Shown here: in pieces, positions 6,250 through 7,473 of the stretch
Position numbering within the stretch: the stretch's first letter is position 1
Layout of the letters: each line of letters opens with the position of its first letter
DNA from: an uncultured Collinsella sp.
Lineage (GTDB): Bacteria > Actinomycetota > Coriobacteriia > Coriobacteriales > Coriobacteriaceae
Length of the DNA: 7,473 nt
Reading direction: 5' to 3'
Assembly: GCA_900549275.1 (NCBI GenBank)
Contig: URNU01000063.1
Location: forward strand, 1 to 7,473
Notes under the pieces: model-generated
Database searches by the model: none
Told to the model about the DNA's origin: nothing
Seen by the model: only the letters and a program-made list of their open reading frames with translations
Position numbers and translations under genes: made by a program

Positions 6250-6323
6250 GCTGACTTATGCTCAACCAGCGGCGCCTTAGACGTTGGGAACGTTCCTTTT
6301 CTGCCGGCAGTTGGGGACAGTCC

Positions 6324-6380
6324 TAGTCGTTGGGGGGCGTTCTTGAATGACCAGTCATTTAAGTGCGTCCCCAATGACTA
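6324..6380. repeat. 57-nt long hairpin element with GGGGAC arms
   Basis: Bases 6324-6351 pair with 6354-6380 over about 27 pairs, with four G-U pairs, one mismatch (6341/6364) and one bulged G near 6336. Both arms carry TAGTC-R-TTGGGG at the outer end when read inward from their own 5' end, and AATGAC/GTCATT at the centre. A further TTGGGGAC copy lies just outside (6311-6318) and is the exact inverse of GTCCCCAA at 6367-6374. No immediate T-tract follows. It looks like a dispersed palindromic element or a structured RNA segment. Confidence 0.65.
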
Positions 6381-6428
6381 CCCAATGAGTATGTGGGGAG
6401 CAGATTTTTCCGCTCGCCGATTTGTGTC

Positions 6429-6455
6429 TTGAAAAATGTATATAACGACTATAAC
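6429..6455 (+). promoter_or_regulatory. Probable promoter of the EamA transporter gene
   Basis: TTGAAA (6429-6434) and TATAAC (6450-6455) make a plausible -35/-10 pair with a shortish 15-bp spacer in a locally A+T-rich stretch. The -10 is the second copy of a direct repeat TATAACG (6441-6447 and 6450-6456). The start codon lies about 35 bp further on. Confidence 0.5.
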
Positions 6456-6484
6456 GTAGTATGAAACATATTGGAAACAATACC

Positions 6485-6491
6485 GAGGAGG
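6485..6491 (+). promoter_or_regulatory. Strong ribosome-binding site deciding a TTG start
   Basis: GAGGAGG is a near-ideal Shine-Dalgarno sequence 5 bases before TTG (6497-6499), and it fixes that rare start codon for the EamA gene. Confidence 0.85.
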
Positions 6492-6496
6492 CTGCG

Positions 6497-7473
6497 TTGA
6501 AGAAAAGCAATCTGGGCTATGTGCTGGTACTGATCGCCGCGCTTATGTGGGGCAGCATCGGAATCTTTGTAAACGGCATTGCGGCCATGGGCGTTTCGTC
6601 TCAGAGCATGGCGGCCTTACGCTTGTTGGTCGGAGCGCTTATCTTGGCGCCGGTCCTGATGTTTATGGGCTGCCGTCCGGGTGAGGGGTCTACCGTGGCT
6701 CAGGGTCCCCTGACGCTATTCAAGGCAAGCCCCAAAGAGCTCGTCCCCTGTGCGCTTGTCGGTATCGTCGGTTTAGCCGCCGCCAACACCTGCTATTACG
6801 AGTGCATGCGCGAGGTGGGCATGTCCACGGCCTCGGTGCTGCTCTACACCTCGCCGGTGTTTGGCGTCATGCTCGGCCGCGTGCTTTATCGCGAGGACGT
6901 GACCCCCAACAAGCTCGTTGCCATTGTCTTTAACATCGTTGGCTGCGTGCTTGCGGTGACCAATGGCGACCTTTCCGGTTTTCATTTTTCGGTTTGGGGT
7001 GTCACGTCGGGCGTGATTGCAGGCCTTTGTGGTGCGTCGCTCGCGGTGTTTAGCCGGATAGCAACCAAGACGGTCCACCCGCTTGCTGTCACGTTTTGGG
7101 GCTTTGTTTTTGGCGGTGCGGTTATGGCGGCTATCGCGGCTCCGTGGCCGGATGTCGCCGCGGCAATGTCGCCACAGCTGCTGCTGCTGTTCCTTGGCTT
7201 TGGACTCATCCCCACAGCCGTGGCTTACATCTTATATATGCAGGGTCTGTCCATGGGGCTCGAGACATCGAAAGTTCCCGTCGTAATGTCTTTCGAGACG
7301 GTCGTCACCGTACTGGTGGGCATTGGTGTCTATGCCGAGCCCGCCGGCGTGATCAAAGTCCTGGGCATCGTGCTGGTGCTCGCGTCCATCCTGATTATGA
7401 ACACCGACTTCTCCAAGCTGCGCAACAGTGTGTTTGTCGGTCATGTTGTTGAGAGCATGACCTTTAAGCCCAA
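6497..7473 (+). CDS. EamA/DMT-superfamily transporter (3' end outside window)
   Basis: A membrane protein of the drug/metabolite transporter superfamily, whose EamA members mostly export amino acids or other metabolites. 325 residues are visible and the frame is still open at the window end. Ten hydrophobic segments fit the 5+5 repeat, near 7-27, 36-57, 83-103, 110-130, 138-155, 166-186, 196-215, 227-247, 258-279 and 285-302. Family signatures include ALMWGSIGIF (15-24), the AALRLLVGALIL helix (39-50), STASVLLYTSPVF (110-122) and the second-repeat counterpart near 256-279. Start TTG at 6497 is chosen because GAGGAGG (6485-6491) lies 5 bases upstream; no ATG or GTG fits that site. A polar tail follows the last helix (from about 303) and continues beyond the window. 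Typical members are near 300 residues, so the stop should be close. The substrate is unknown. Its own promoter suggests independence from the SIS/GntR unit. Confidence 0.92.
   Translation, partial: MKKSNLGYVLVLIAALMWGSIGIFVNGIAAMGVSSQSMAALRLLVGALILAPVLMFMGCRPGEGSTVAQGPLTLFKASPKELVPCALVGIVGLAAANTCYYECMREVGMSTASVLLYTSPVFGVMLGRVLYREDVTPNKLVAIVFNIVGCVLAVTNGDLSGFHFSVWGVTSGVIAGLCGASLAVFSRIATKTVHPLAVTFWGFVFGGAVMAAIAAPWPDVAAAMSPQLLLLFLGFGLIPTAVAYILYMQGLSMGLETSKVPVVMSFETVVTVLVGIGVYAEPAGVIKVLGIVLVLASILIMNTDFSKLRNSVFVGHVVESMTFKP

Larger units (their letters stand above)
6136..6428. other. Palindrome-rich intergenic stretch without a convincing gene
   Basis: The 388-bp gap between the SIS enzyme and the EamA gene carries three hairpins (6108-6135, 6147-6249 and 6324-6380) and two perfect 10-bp palindromes, GGAACGTTCC (6287-6296) and CTGCCGGCAG (6301-6310). 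Open frames of about 90 codons exist on both strands (plus 6160-6432, minus 6374-6105). They cross the inverted repeats, lack a good ribosome site and show no recognisable domain, so I do not call them genes. The promoter and ribosome site of the EamA gene fill the downstream end. Confidence 0.6.

Noticed and set aside
6105..6432. Two small overlapping open frames (minus 6374-6105, 89 codons; plus 6160-6432, 90 codons)
   Set aside because: They span inverted repeats, overlap each other, lack a good ribosome site and show no domain. They might be conserved only because the repeat is.

Overview
The window looks like ordinary chromosome of a high-GC gut actinobacterium. Codon use strongly favours G/C at third positions. 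Intergenic gaps are short and A+T-richer. The proteins read like those of Coriobacteriia, with Collinsella my best guess; this is an inference from protein style, not a database match. I see no IS transposase, tRNA, rRNA, phage gene or CRISPR array.

Layout. 1-1482 (+) is the C-terminal 43% or so of the transcription-repair coupling factor Mfd. 1563-2426 (+) encodes a membrane PAP2-type phosphatase. 2472-3497 (+) encodes a PLP-dependent threonine-aldolase-family enzyme and ends at a strong intrinsic terminator (3516-3558). 3575-4165 (+) encodes a GNAT acetyltransferase of the phosphinothricin-acetyltransferase type. It converges on 4187-4909 (-), a GntR/HutC-family repressor. A 206-bp A+T-rich divergent region separates the repressor from 5116-6108 (+), a SIS-domain sugar-phosphate enzyme resembling FrlB-type fructosamine-6-phosphate deglycases. 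6109-6496 has no convincing gene but is rich in palindromes. 6497-7473 (+) is an EamA/DMT-family exporter that runs off the window.

How the parts work together. The clearest functional unit is the divergent GntR/SIS pair. The gap between the genes holds two near-identical 22-bp sites (20/22 matching), one beside each start codon, plus a 13-bp palindrome and further TGTAT half-sites. This fits one repressor controlling its own gene and the enzyme gene in response to a sugar-phosphate ligand. The SIS enzyme keeps both residues expected to be catalytic (Glu217 and His233), but no transporter or kinase lies beside it.

The other notable signal is 6108-6380. It holds a perfect 12-bp hairpin at the stop codon, a long imperfect hairpin of about 39 pairs (6149-6247) and a second of about 27 pairs (6324-6380). 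They look like dispersed palindromic (REP/MITE-like) elements. A smaller repeat-like element sharing a GGGACAG core sits at the GNAT/GntR convergent junction and seems to supply the last residues of the GNAT protein.
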